DNA of 64,000 nt from Leifsonia shinshuensis (GCF_031456835.1 NZ_JAVDVK010000001.1:1612001-1676000); one strand, 5' to 3'; shown: positions 25,900 through 34,631, counted from the first letter of the stretch. Notes: generated from the sequence alone by a model not told the origin. Program-made: numbers and translations.

Positions 25900-25964
25900 C
25901 ACGGACTCCTCTCTGAGACGATCATCGCCTCAACTCAGGTGTCCGGAAAAGCGGGTCAGGCTCC

Positions 25965-26520
25965 CAGCGTCCTGGTGCTGACTCTCGCCTACACCGGCAT
26001 TCGGTGGGGCGAAGCTGTCGCGCTCACGGTGAACGACATCGACCTTGAACGCTCCCGTTCGGCCATTCATCAGACCGCCACAGAAGTCGATGGGCTTATC
26101 CACGTCGGACCACCGAAGAGTTGGGAAGCTCGTTCCGTACCCTTCCCAGCCTTCCTCGCACCACGCCTTAAGACGCTCATCACCGGAAAGAAGCGCGACG
26201 AGCTCGTCTTTCCTGCTCGCGCCCGCGGCTCCCTCGGGCGACCAGACACTGCCCGGAATCGGCAATCCTGGTGGCTGACCGCACTACGCGATGCCGAACT
26301 CGAGCACATGACCCCACACGACCTCAAGCACACCGCCGCGAGTCTGGCAGTGAGCGCCGGAGCCAACGTCAAAGCGCTCCAGCGCATGCTCGGGCACAAG
26401 TCGGCTGCGATGACATTGGACACGCATGCCGACTTGTTCGAGGACGATTTCGGGTCAGTCGCTGATCGGCTCAACGAGCGGGTTCTTGCAGAGAGTGGAG
26501 GCGCTTTGTGGGACGCTTAG
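25965..26520 (+). pseudogene. Tyrosine integrase, C-terminal remnant of the island
   Basis: Only the catalytic domain remains: VLVLTLAYTGIRWGEAVAL (catalytic Arg box I), HDLKHTAASLAVSAGANVKALQRMLGHKSAAMTLD, and THADLFEDDFGSVADRL. The N-terminal arm- and core-binding domains are replaced by the IS3 element. Box II reads HDLKH where HxLRH is usual, and the nucleophile position reads His (CAT) in TLDTHADLF where relatives have Tyr. The enzyme is therefore dead in at least two ways, and the island should be fixed. Confidence 0.85.
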
Positions 26521-26625
26521 CCAACTCGCAGTGTTCCTCGGCTCGACTATCCAGCTCGCCTCGTACGTCGCTCGGTCGGTTACAACTGTCGTAGGATCGC
26601 GCCGTGAACAAGAGGCAGCGCCTTT

Positions 26626-27537
26626 ATGCACAGATCTACTGCTCGGTTCGAGCACCGCACGACCGATGGATCCACCATGCCTGAGCGACCGCCCGCCGAA
26701 GTCGAGCGCGCACACGAAACCCGGGCGGTTGAAGAAGCGTTGAAGTCTATGACCAACGCTCGAGTTGGTGCCGTCATAGCCCGCGGTGAAAGCGTTCTGG
26801 CAGCTGGCTACAAAGGCGAGATTGATGGTCTTCATGCCGAAGAGATTGCGCTCCACAAAGCCGCCGAACAGAACTTAGATGTGCGTGGAGCCGCGCTCTA
26901 CGTGACCCTGGAGCCGTGCGCGAACTCTCGCACGAGGCGGGTCCCGTGTGCAGAGCTGATCGCGTCTGCCGGTATCGCGGAGGCCTACATCGGGAACTAT
27001 GACCCCAATCCTCAGGTCTACCGCCTTGGATGGAAGTACCTCCGCGATCACGGGGTGAGACTGCGAGATTTTGCGCCGGACCTACGAGAGCGTGCCCGCG
27101 ACGCTGGAAGAGACTTCACAAAGTTCTTCACCGAGGGCTCCGGGATGAGCGCGGGCGCAAAGTTCGATTTCACCCAGAACGGAGGGCGCTTCACCATCTC
27201 CGTCGACTCGGCACAGGGCTCGCCTTCGTGGGAGACGCGGTGGTCGAACTGCGGAGCAAACGCCATCTATATGTACGGGGGAAGTCCTGGTGTGGTTGCT
27301 AACGCACGTTACGCAAATCGATTTGAAGAGATCGATGACCCGGACGCACTCGACTTCGGAAGCCATTCGCCGAAGATTGAAATTGGCTCTATCGGAGTGA
27401 TGCGTAACGAATATGGACACGTGCTTTGTAGGGTCATCGCGATCGAGCCGACCGCCGACTACGGCGGAACAGGGCACGTATCGGTGACCATCGAATGGGA
27501 AATACGACTGCGAGAGCCAGCACTGCCGATTCTATGA
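26626..27537 (+). CDS. Cytidine/deoxycytidylate deaminase-fold protein with unknown C-terminal domain
   Basis: A 303-residue protein. The zinc deaminase domain (about 30-150) has His70-Ala-Glu72 (HAEEIAL) and Pro97-Cys98 plus Cys108 (LEPCANSRTRRVPCAEL), then AYIGNYDPNPQV as in RibD-like enzymes. The C-terminal domain (about 175-303) is beta-rich, unfamiliar and lacks obvious catalytic residues. No riboflavin genes are near, so a ribD role is unlikely. The island location suggests defence (nucleotide depletion or nucleic-acid editing), which is inference. ATG 26677 is an alternative start. Confidence 0.7.
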   Translation: MHRSTARFEHRTTDGSTMPERPPAEVERAHETRAVEEALKSMTNARVGAVIARGESVLAAGYKGEIDGLHAEEIALHKAAEQNLDVRGAALYVTLEPCANSRTRRVPCAELIASAGIAEAYIGNYDPNPQVYRLGWKYLRDHGVRLRDFAPDLRERARDAGRDFTKFFTEGSGMSAGAKFDFTQNGGRFTISVDSAQGSPSWETRWSNCGANAIYMYGGSPGVVANARYANRFEEIDDPDALDFGSHSPKIEIGSIGVMRNEYGHVLCRVIAIEPTADYGGTGHVSVTIEWEIRLREPALPIL

Positions 27538-28003
27538 GGTTGGGAGCGCGAGCCACTCCACCCGGAGGGCTCCCTACATAAAATCGAGAACTCGCGGCCA
27601 AACTGCGCAAAGCGATCCCCAGCTGACACAGCCAAGCACATGATCGCGGCCTGCCGCGGCGAAGGCGTGACCGGCAGGTTCCGAACGACCGCATGAGGCC
27701 CCGGGATCGATCCGCCGTTTGGAGCGCCCGACACAAAGACACTCGATAGCTGCAAGTTCAGCGCCCCGCCAGCCCGGCCATCACTCAGCTACTGTCCCTG
27801 GGGCATTCGGAGTCCTGGTACGGGCACCGTTACCCTTCGCCGCGGAATTGCCGTCAACGACTCGGAGCAGCGTCAAGGTCAGCGCAAGTGCAAGCTAATG
27901 CCTGCTGACTGCGACCTTAGGGATGTCGGGTGCAAGGTGGCGTTCGCGCGCCGGCCGCTCACAGCACGGGTCAAGTTTTGTTTCACAGTGCTCGACAACT
28001 CGA
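27538..28003. other. Non-coding gap in island
   Basis: About 465 bases between the deaminase stop and the promoter of the 169-residue gene. No convincing gene or repeat is seen; only shadow frames are open. Confidence 0.4.
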
Positions 28004-28015
28004 TAGGTTTACCCC

Positions 28016-28525
28016 GTGCAGATCCCAGTCTTTGTCAGCGCTCCGACCAGCCTAAATCCCGAGCAGGAGGCCTCTCGCCAGCGCATCGTTGACCTGCTCG
28101 ACGAGTTTGGCTTTGAAGCGCGAGCGCTCGGCAGAGGTGACTATCCTCTCGACTACCCGTTGCGGGAGGTTGCAGTCATTGCTCGGTCTTGTTTTGGGGC
28201 CGTGATCCTTGGCTTTGAGCAGTTCAGGAGTTTGCACGGTGTCGTGAAGCCAGGAACAGATGTCGAGGCAACGACCACGGAGGTGAAGTCCTTTCCAACT
28301 CCGTGGAACCATCTCGAGGCTGGCATCCTGTTTGCGCTCCGCCGACCGCTACTTATTTTCCGGGAGGAAGGTTTGACCGGTGGTGTCTTCGACGCTGGTG
28401 TCACCGACGCATTTGTCCACCGCATGCCGTCGGGCGATACTTCGGTCGGGGACCCTCAGGAACTACGCAATCTGTTGCTTCGCTGGCAAGGCCGAGTTCG
28501 TGAGCTTTACTACGCGTTCGACTAA
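28016..28525 (+). CDS. Nucleoside deoxyribosyltransferase/TIR-like single-domain protein
   Basis: A 169-residue protein with a Rossmann-like fold: PVFVSAPTSLNPEQEASRQRIVDLLDEFGFEARALGR, CFGAVILGFEQF, then TPWNHLEAGILFALRRPLLIFREEGL with Glu101 placed like the catalytic Glu of deoxyribosyltransferase/TIR folds, and DAFVHRMP. The closest type is the nucleoside 2-deoxyribosyltransferase/TIR-like group; I cannot assign activity. GTG lies 6 bases after TAGGTT (28004-28009), a leaderless start. It is the last gene before attR. Confidence 0.65.
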   Translation: MQIPVFVSAPTSLNPEQEASRQRIVDLLDEFGFEARALGRGDYPLDYPLREVAVIARSCFGAVILGFEQFRSLHGVVKPGTDVEATTTEVKSFPTPWNHLEAGILFALRRPLLIFREEGLTGGVFDAGVTDAFVHRMPSGDTSVGDPQELRNLLLRWQGRVRELYYAFD

Positions 28526-28758
28526 ATGGGGGCTCTCAGCGATGCTGGCGCAACATGTATGGATCCGCGGCTCATTGTTTATTCATCTGACGTTCAGCCT
28601 CTAGCCTGCCCGGACGAGACACAGCCCGCGCAGGTCCTCGCGCGCCGCTGCTGACGGATCGTCTAACGGGCATCACTCAGACCGCGTCCTTAAGTATTGG
28701 TTTCAGCCCAAACCATGCGCACTGGCTAGGCCGCACGCAAAGAGTTTCTCGGAGTTCC
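28526..28758. other. Right island end, non-coding
   Basis: No gene is seen between the last island gene and the arm-type repeats and tRNA. Confidence 0.4.
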
Positions 28759-28780
28759 TGTGGGCGCATTGTGGGCAAAT
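28759..28780. repeat. 11-bp direct repeats, candidate integrase arm site (right)
   Basis: CTGTGGGCGCA followed by TTGTGGGCAAAT matches the left-end pair at 12183-12206 in sequence, spacing and orientation. It lies about 70 bases inside the tRNA-proximal island end. Confidence 0.6.
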
Positions 28781-28846
28781 CGCGAACAGGCGATTCCATG
28801 CCGTGAGAAACCCCCTCTGACCAGCATATTTGCTACACAACTAAAG

Positions 28847-28918
28847 TGCCCCTGGAGGGACTCGAACCCCCAACCGTTTCCTTAGGACGGAACTGCTCTT
28901 CCATTGAGCTACAGAGGC
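28847..28918 (-). tRNA. tRNA-Arg (CCT anticodon)
   Basis: A 72-base cloverleaf on the minus strand. The acceptor GCCTCTG pairs with CAGGGGC (one G-U), the D-arm is GCTC...GAGC, the anticodon loop GTCCTAA has CCT at its centre, and the T-arm is GGGGTTCGAGTCCCT. No CCA is encoded. Its 3' end points into the island and supplies the attR core. Confidence 0.93.
28852..28866. other. attR-like island end within tRNA-Arg
   Basis: CTGGAGGGACTCGAA covers the T-arm/acceptor part of the tRNA. The copy at 12064-12078 differs at one base. Integration here would restore the tRNA 3' end, the common rule for tyrosine-integrase islands. Confidence 0.7.
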
Positions 28919-28948
28919 TGGCCCGTCAATCCTAGCGAACGCGGCGGG

Positions 28949-29464
28949 TCAGCCGGCGAGCTGCAGTTCGTGCCGGCGCCAGGGTTCCGTGTACTCGTCC
29001 CAGTTGGGGTCGTTCCAGCGCATGCTGATCAGCGACGCCATGTTGAGGTGGGGCTCCTTCAGTTCGAAGGGGAGCTTCCAGCCGAGCTCCGACAGCAGGC
29101 GGTCGCTCTTGACGTTGTTGCAGCGGAAGCAGGCGATCACCACGTTGTCCCAGGTGTGCGTGCCGCCGCGGGCGCGCGGGATGACGTGGTCGAGGGTGTC
29201 GCCGAACTTGCCGCAGTAGGCGCACACGTGGCCGTAGCGTTCCAGCGCCGACTTGCGGGTGAGCGGGATGCGGCGGTGCGGCACGCGGATGTACTGGTTC
29301 AGGAGCACGACGCTCGGCGCATCCAGCACCAGGGAGCGGCTGTGGAGTTGCGCCCCGCTCCCTGCGACGGTGGAGGCTTTGCCTGCGAGCACGAGCATCA
29401 CGGCCCGCCGCGTCGAGATCACGCCGAGCGGTTCGTAGCTGGCGTTCAGAACCAGAGTCTTCAT
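28949..29464 (-). CDS. HNH endonuclease
   Basis: A 171-residue protein. The N-terminal MKTLVLNASYEPLGVISTRRA block is followed by a zinc-bound HNH domain: Cys81-x-x-Cys84, LDHVIPRARGG (His93), Asn107, and Cys112-x-x-Cys115 (ACFRCNN). The actinobacterial family is conserved and chromosomal with unknown target. ATG 29464 overlaps the stop of an upstream His/Cys-rich ORF by four bases (ATGA), so translation is likely coupled. Confidence 0.9.
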   Translation of the reverse strand: MKTLVLNASYEPLGVISTRRAVMLVLAGKASTVAGSGAQLHSRSLVLDAPSVVLLNQYIRVPHRRIPLTRKSALERYGHVCAYCGKFGDTLDHVIPRARGGTHTWDNVVIACFRCNNVKSDRLLSELGWKLPFELKEPHLNMASLISMRWNDPNWDEYTEPWRRHELQLAG

Positions 29465-29685
29465 CTGCGACCTTCCGGGAAAAGGCGACGGCCCGCGGGC
29501 GGGCGAAGGCAAACAAAAAGGGCACTGTCCGTGCGGACAGCGCCCAAGGTTGCGGCGGCATGGTGGTGGCAGGCCACATGGTGGCGCTGGCAGGCCTCCA
29601 CGTGGTGGCGGCAGGCGAGGAAGTCGAGGCCGCACTCGTCCCACCCGGTCGCCCTCAGCGACCCGGCGGAACATGTTCCGGCCAT
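29461..29685 (-). CDS. His/Cys-rich leader ORF coupled to HNH endonuclease
   Basis: A 74-codon ORF from ATG 29685, with a strong GGAGG site 6 bases upstream. Residues 25-42 read CRHHVEACQRHHVACHHH (29613-29560), followed 14 bases later by an intrinsic-terminator hairpin (29520-29545) inside the same ORF. The ORF stop overlaps the HNH start. This is the layout of a transcription attenuator whose readout is translation of His/Cys codons, but a zinc-binding peptide is also possible. Confidence 0.55.
   Translation of the reverse strand: MAGTCSAGSLRATGWDECGLDFLACRHHVEACQRHHVACHHHAAATLGAVRTDSALFVCLRPPAGRRLFPEGRR
29515..29545 (-). terminator. Intrinsic terminator inside leader ORF upstream of HNH gene
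   Basis: On the minus strand, stem GGGCGCTGTCC / GGACAGTGCCC with loop GCAC is followed by TTTTT. It is strong and near-perfect, 51 bases before the HNH start codon, so read-through is needed for HNH expression unless a promoter lies in between. Confidence 0.85.
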
Positions 29686-29746
29686 CGGATCCTCCGAATC
29701 TGCGGCTGCGGCGAGGCAGCTCAGAACGACAGGGTAACCCAGAAAC

Positions 29747-29772
29747 GGCGCGCCACCTATTCGTGGCGCGCC
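29747..29772 (-). terminator. Hairpin downstream of NlpC/P60 gene
   Basis: A perfect 10-bp stem GGCGCGCCAC / GTGGCGCGCC with a 6-base loop, 65 bases past the nlpC stop. It has only a weak T-rich tail (GTTTC) on the minus strand. Confidence 0.6.
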
Positions 29773-29836
29773 GCTCGGGTGCTGTGGTGCGGAGTGTTCA
29801 CCGGCCGGAAACCGGTCGGTCAGGCTCGGTGGTGAG

Positions 29837-30733
29837 TCAGATACCCAGCCGGACGATGTAGTAGTCGCTCGTCCAGATCGGGCGGATGGAGATGGAGCGG
29901 CCGGCGTCGGGCGCATCCATGATGTTGCCGTTGCCGGCGTAGAAGCCGTCGTGGCCGGGCATGATGACGATGTCGCCGGGCTGGGCGTCCGCGATCGAGA
30001 TGCGCTTGCCCATGGCGGCCTGGCCGGACACCGAGTGCGGCAGGTTGATGCCGAACTGGGCGTACACGTACATCACGTAGCCGGAGCAGTCGAAGCCCGC
30101 GGGGCTGGCGCCGCCGTACACGTACGGGGTGCCGATGTACTGCTGCGCCACCGAGAACACCTGCGAGAGGCTGAAGTTCGGGTACGGCGGGTTGGCCAGG
30201 AAGTCGGAGATCGACGGTCCGCTCGACGACCTGGTCGCGTAGGTCGCGAGCTGCACGGCGGCCTGACGACGGGCGGCCTCGGCGGCTGCAGCAGCGGCGG
30301 CCGCGGCCTTCTGCGCGTTCAGCTGCTCCTCGGTGGTGGCCGACGCGGCGTCACGGGTGACGGACGCGGAGGCGACGCCGCCGACCTCGACGGTCTGCGA
30401 CTGCGCCTTCTTCATGGAGTCCGCGGCGCTCGGGCCGAACGCGGCGCTGTCGGCGCCGTTCGGGTTGAACGCGAAAGCCGGGAGCGACATGGTGGCGATG
30501 AGACCGGTGGCGACGGTGATGACACCGGCGTTGACGATCCAGCCGCCCTTGCGCTTCTTCTTCGGCTTCTCGGACGCGGCAGCACCAGCGCGCGCCGGCG
30601 ACCCTGCCGGGCGAGTGGATGCGGTGGCCGCGGTCGTCGTGCGCACGGCGCGACGGGAGACGGCGGAAGAAGAAAGGCTCTGGTTCGGGTTCGTGCGGTC
30701 CTCGTCGGGACCGGGCGTGCTCGACTGTGCCAA
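29837..30733 (-). CDS. NlpC/P60 family peptidoglycan endopeptidase
   Basis: A 298-residue protein. A basic cytosolic stretch (KPKKKRK) precedes a signal-anchor helix (about 66-88). Next is an Ala-rich coil (143-160), then the NlpC/P60 domain (about 185-298) with catalytic Cys216 (GFDCSGYV) and His261 (MPGHDGFY). It should cleave gamma-D-Glu to diaminoacid bonds of wall peptides. The 5' leader of more than 150 bases is unusual for this genome and suggests control of expression. Confidence 0.9.
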   Translation of the reverse strand: MAQSSTPGPDEDRTNPNQSLSSSAVSRRAVRTTTAATASTRPAGSPARAGAAASEKPKKKRKGGWIVNAGVITVATGLIATMSLPAFAFNPNGADSAAFGPSAADSMKKAQSQTVEVGGVASASVTRDAASATTEEQLNAQKAAAAAAAAAEAARRQAAVQLATYATRSSSGPSISDFLANPPYPNFSLSQVFSVAQQYIGTPYVYGGASPAGFDCSGYVMYVYAQFGINLPHSVSGQAAMGKRISIADAQPGDIVIMPGHDGFYAGNGNIMDAPDAGRSISIRPIWTSDYYIVRLGI

Positions 30734-30900
30734 AGTGTGACCTCCAGCGCTCCGGCAGCACTAGGGAGCTGCCCCCGTCCCAAGCTGGGTGGCTTCGGCT
30801 TCACGGATCGCGAGACGGGTAATAGGGGGGTGGAGCGTCACGATCCGGGGTCCTGATGGGCCGTTTGTGGCCCGTTCGGACTCGTAAGAGACTACGGGAC

Positions 30901-30950
30901 GTTATCCCGTTTGTCACATCTTTCGGACGACTTTTTAACGAATCGGTAAC
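30901..30950 (-). promoter_or_regulatory. MtrA-box-like direct repeats upstream of NlpC/P60 gene
   Basis: Minus strand GTGAC-N6-GATAAC (30901-30917) and GTTAC-N5-CGTTA (30936-30950) resemble the 11-base-spaced repeats bound by the response regulator MtrA, which controls wall hydrolase genes in actinobacteria. The resemblance is partial. Confidence 0.3.
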
Positions 30951-30955
30951 GAGAT

Positions 30956-31651
30956 TCAGGCGTCGACGAAGATGTGCGCGGCCAGCTCGTTGGGCAGCTC
31001 GAGGCCCGGTTCGAAGCCGTCGATCTGCACGGCGACGTACGACCCGGCCGGAGAGAAAGTGCCGGTGGAGCCCGGAAAAACGCCCGCCTGCTTCAGCTGG
31101 AGCAGCAGCTCGGGGTCGACCTGCGCGGGCTCGCCCAGCCGGCGGATCTTCGCGGTGACTCCGGAATTGTTGCCGCGCACCACATCCACCAGGTTGATCA
31201 GGCTCTCGGTGGATACGGAGGTGTCGGCGACGACGCCGAGCTCTCCCAGACCGGGGATGGGGTTGCCGTACGGCGACTCGGTGGGGTGACCGAGCATGGT
31301 GAGCAGCTTGCGCTCGACCTGCTCGCTCATCACGTGCTCCCAGCGGCACGCCTCCTCGTGCACGTACTCCCACTCCAGCTCGATCACGTCGCTGAGCAGG
31401 CGCTCGGCCAGGCGGTGCTTGCGCATCACGTGCACGGCCTTGCGGCGGCCGTCGTCGGTGAGTTCGAGGTGGCGGTCGCCGGAGACGACGACCAGGCCGT
31501 CGCGCTCCATGCGGCCGACGGTCTGCGAGACGGTCGGACCGGAGTGCCCGAGACGCTCCGAGATGCGCGCACGCAGGGGGACGATGTTGTCCTCCTCCAG
31601 CTCCAGGATGGTGCGGAGATACATCTCGGTCGTATCGATCAGATCGGTCAT
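30956..31651 (-). CDS. ideR: DtxR/IdeR-family metal-dependent repressor
   Basis: A 231-residue protein: winged helix-turn-helix (LIDTTEMYLRTILELEED ... HSGPTVSQTVGRMERDGLV), metal-binding/dimerisation domain (RLLSDVIELEWEYVHEEACRWEHVMSEQVERKL with Cys and His ligands) and a C-terminal SH3-like domain (about 150-231). In actinobacteria it represses iron uptake genes with Fe(II). The start at 31651 (MTDLIDTTEMYLR) is preferred over 31663. It is divergent from serC. Confidence 0.88.
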   Translation of the reverse strand: MTDLIDTTEMYLRTILELEEDNIVPLRARISERLGHSGPTVSQTVGRMERDGLVVVSGDRHLELTDDGRRKAVHVMRKHRLAERLLSDVIELEWEYVHEEACRWEHVMSEQVERKLLTMLGHPTESPYGNPIPGLGELGVVADTSVSTESLINLVDVVRGNNSGVTAKIRRLGEPAQVDPELLLQLKQAGVFPGSTGTFSPAGSYVAVQIDGFEPGLELPNELAAHIFVDA

Positions 31652-31653
31652 GA

Positions 31654-32898
<1,245 letters not shown>

Positions 32899-32906
32899 CC
32901 AGCGCC

Positions 32907-33128
32907 ATGCGCCTCTGGCTCCGCGACGACGAGCGTCGGCCCGACCCGGTCCCCGTGAAGACGGACGACCGGCGGGCCGTGCTCGTCGGGCTAGGCCTGT
33001 GGGTGGTCGCCCTCGTCGTCGTCCTCATCGTCGGAGCCCCCGAGGGCACCTGGCTCTGGACCATCGTCGTCGGGCTCGGCCTCGGCGTCCTCGGGCTCGG
33101 CTACCTGACGGTCACTCGCCGGCGCTGA
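32907..33128 (+). CDS. DUF2530 small membrane protein
   Basis: A 73-residue protein with the DUF2530 signature LRDDERRPDPVPVKTDDRRAVLVGL and two membrane helices (about 27-44 and 49-67). ATG at 32907 is 8 bases after the serC stop, so it is probably in the same transcript. Its last 138 bases are antisense to the end of the DUF3027 gene. Confidence 0.82.
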   Translation: MRLWLRDDERRPDPVPVKTDDRRAVLVGLGLWVVALVVVLIVGAPEGTWLWTIVVGLGLGVLGLGYLTVTRRR

Positions 33129-33866
33129 CGGGGCGTCGTCGTCGTCCGAGTCGTCGTCGTCGTCCGACTCGTCATCGTCCGACTCGTCATCGTCGTCGCC
33201 CGACTCGTCATCATCGTCGTCCGACTCGTCCTCGTCATCATCCGACTCGTCCTCGTCGTCGTCGTCGTCCTCATCCGCGAGCGCCGCCGCTTCCTCCGCC
33301 TCCAGGTCGAGGTCGGGGTCGACATCCGTCTCCTCGTCGAAGCCGACGTCGACGCTGTCGATGTCCACCCCGTCCAGGTCGTCGTCCTCGTGGAGGTCGT
33401 GGACGTCGCGGTCGTCCTCGTCCGCGTCCTCGAAGTCCTCGTCGTCGGACTCGTCCGCATCCTCGTCGTCGGCGTCCTCGTCGTCGGACTCGTCCGCATC
33501 CTCGTCGCCGGCCTCCGCCTGCTGCGCGGCCAGCGCCTCCTGGGTCGCCTGGTACTCGGCGAGGCGCTCGGACCACGGCACCCAGTCGGGCGCGAGGAGC
33601 GCGCCCTCGCCGGGCATCAGCTCGGCCTCGAGCACGGTCGGCTCGCTGTCGTCGTCGGCGCGGCCGACGGTGACCGTCCAGTGCCAGCCCGGGTAGCCGG
33701 GGAGGCGCGTCTCGAACAGCAGGGACAGCACGCCGGCGCTCTCGACGACGTGGCCGAGCGGCTCGCCGATCGTCGCCTCGGGCGTGATCTCGGCCAGCGC
33801 GGCGCGGGCCAGCGGGAGGGCTGCGAGCAGCTCCTCGTCGGCGGCAGGCTCGCCCTGCTCAGGCAT
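32991..33866 (-). CDS. DUF3027 protein with long acidic tail
   Basis: A 291-residue protein. Residues 1-105 are the DUF3027 domain (LPGYPGWHWTVTVGRADD ... LEAELMPGEGALLAPDWVPWSERL). Residues 115-291 are a low-complexity Asp/Ser/Glu tail with runs such as DESDDEDADDE, encoded by GTC/ATC-rich repetitive DNA. The tail is much longer than usual and runs into the convergent DUF2530 gene. It overlaps the csp-like gene upstream by 8 bases. The function is unknown. Confidence 0.8.
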   Translation of the reverse strand: MPEQGEPAADEELLAALPLARAALAEITPEATIGEPLGHVVESAGVLSLLFETRLPGYPGWHWTVTVGRADDDSEPTVLEAELMPGEGALLAPDWVPWSERLAEYQATQEALAAQQAEAGDEDADESDDEDADDEDADESDDEDFEDADEDDRDVHDLHEDDDLDGVDIDSVDVGFDEETDVDPDLDLEAEEAAALADEDDDDDEDESDDDEDESDDDDDESGDDDDESDDDESDDDDDSDDDDAPSAPASDRQVAEPEDAEAEPDDDGPEPGALGGSDDEDDDEGDHPQA

Positions 33867-34239
33867 CCAGGTCGTCCGCGACCTTGCGCAGCACGGCCGC
33901 GATCTTCGCGCCGTGCGCCTTGTCCGGGTACTTGCCGCGGCGCAGGTTCGCGCCGATGCCGTCGAGCAGCTTCACGAGGTCTTCGACGATGATCGCCATG
34001 TCGTCGGCCGACTTGCGCTTCATCTTGACGAGGCTCGGCGGAGCCTCCAGCACGCGCACCGAGAGGGCCTGCGCGCCGCGCTTGCCGTCGGCGATGCCGA
34101 ACTCCAGACGGGTTCCCGATTTGACGACGGCACCGGCGGGGAGCGCCGAGGCGTGCAGGAAGACTTCCTGGCCGTCATCGGAGCTGATGAAGCCGAAGCC
34201 TTTCTCCTCGTCGTAGAACTTGACCTTGCCGGTTGGCAT
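33859..34239 (-). CDS. Cold-shock domain protein with C-terminal extension
   Basis: A 126-residue protein. An N-terminal cold-shock domain (GKVKFYDEEKGFGFISSDDGQEVFLHASAL, with RNP1 KGFGFI and RNP2 VFLHASA) is followed by a helical extension (about 70-126) with many Lys/Arg. The start at 34239 is chosen where family similarity begins. It is the first gene of a two-gene unit with DUF3027. Confidence 0.85.
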   Translation of the reverse strand: MPTGKVKFYDEEKGFGFISSDDGQEVFLHASALPAGAVVKSGTRLEFGIADGKRGAQALSVRVLEAPPSLVKMKRKSADDMAIIVEDLVKLLDGIGANLRRGKYPDKAHGAKIAAVLRKVADDLDA

Positions 34240-34295
34240 GGGAACCTCACTTCGCATGGGGGATCGTATGACCAACCTCAATTATCCTTGATTTC

Positions 34296-34607
34296 GTGAC
34301 CCAGCAGACCCCGCCGCCGGCTTCGCGGCTCCAGCGCATCCTCGCCTACATCATCGCCGCGCTCGTCATCGTGTCCCTGGTCTGCATCGCGGCCATCCTC
34401 ATCGGCACCGCAGCGGGCCAGTTCGCCGCCCAGGGATCGGGTCAGGGCCTCTGGCCGACCGTGTTCCTCTTCCCCTACGCCGCCCTCCCGATCGCGTTCA
34501 TCCTCATCATCGTGCTGCTGATCGTCAGCGCGCGCCGCAACCGTGCGCTCAACCGCGCGAACGCCGCACCCGGCGCTGCGCCCAGCGGACCCAAAAGCCG
34601 GCGCTAG
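34296..34607 (+). CDS. Two-helix membrane protein
   Basis: A 103-residue protein with membrane helices at about 13-38 and 55-77 and a basic cytosolic tail. Not recognised further. GTG is 7 bases after TATCCT (34283-34288), a leaderless start. It is divergent from the cold-shock gene. Confidence 0.75.
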   Translation: MTQQTPPPASRLQRILAYIIAALVIVSLVCIAAILIGTAAGQFAAQGSGQGLWPTVFLFPYAALPIAFILIIVLLIVSARRNRALNRANAAPGAAPSGPKSRR

Positions 34608-34631
34608 GCCGGACGGCCGGCGGTTCGGCGG

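Larger units (their letters stand above)
24702..25964 (-). mobile_element. IS3-family element, decayed
   Basis: Ends GGAGCCTGACCCG (24702-24714) and CGGGTCAGGCTCC (25952-25964) are inverted repeats that continue inward as GTTTCCCGGAC / GTCCGGAAAAGC. The interior has orfA and orfB arranged for -1 frameshifting, both broken. The flanks show no target duplication, and the integrase N-terminus is missing on the left. This suggests a deletion next to the element. Confidence 0.85.

Noticed and set aside
27550-27760. Minus-strand ORFs after the deaminase gene
   Set aside because: They are shadow frames with Arg/Ser-rich composition and no family pattern.
30734-30890. c-di-AMP (ydaO-type) riboswitch before the NlpC/P60 gene
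   Set aside because: The minus-strand leader has a GGGACGGGGG stretch reminiscent of it and the gene family fits, but I cannot trace the second conserved half of the motif. A covariance-model search (RF00379) would settle it.
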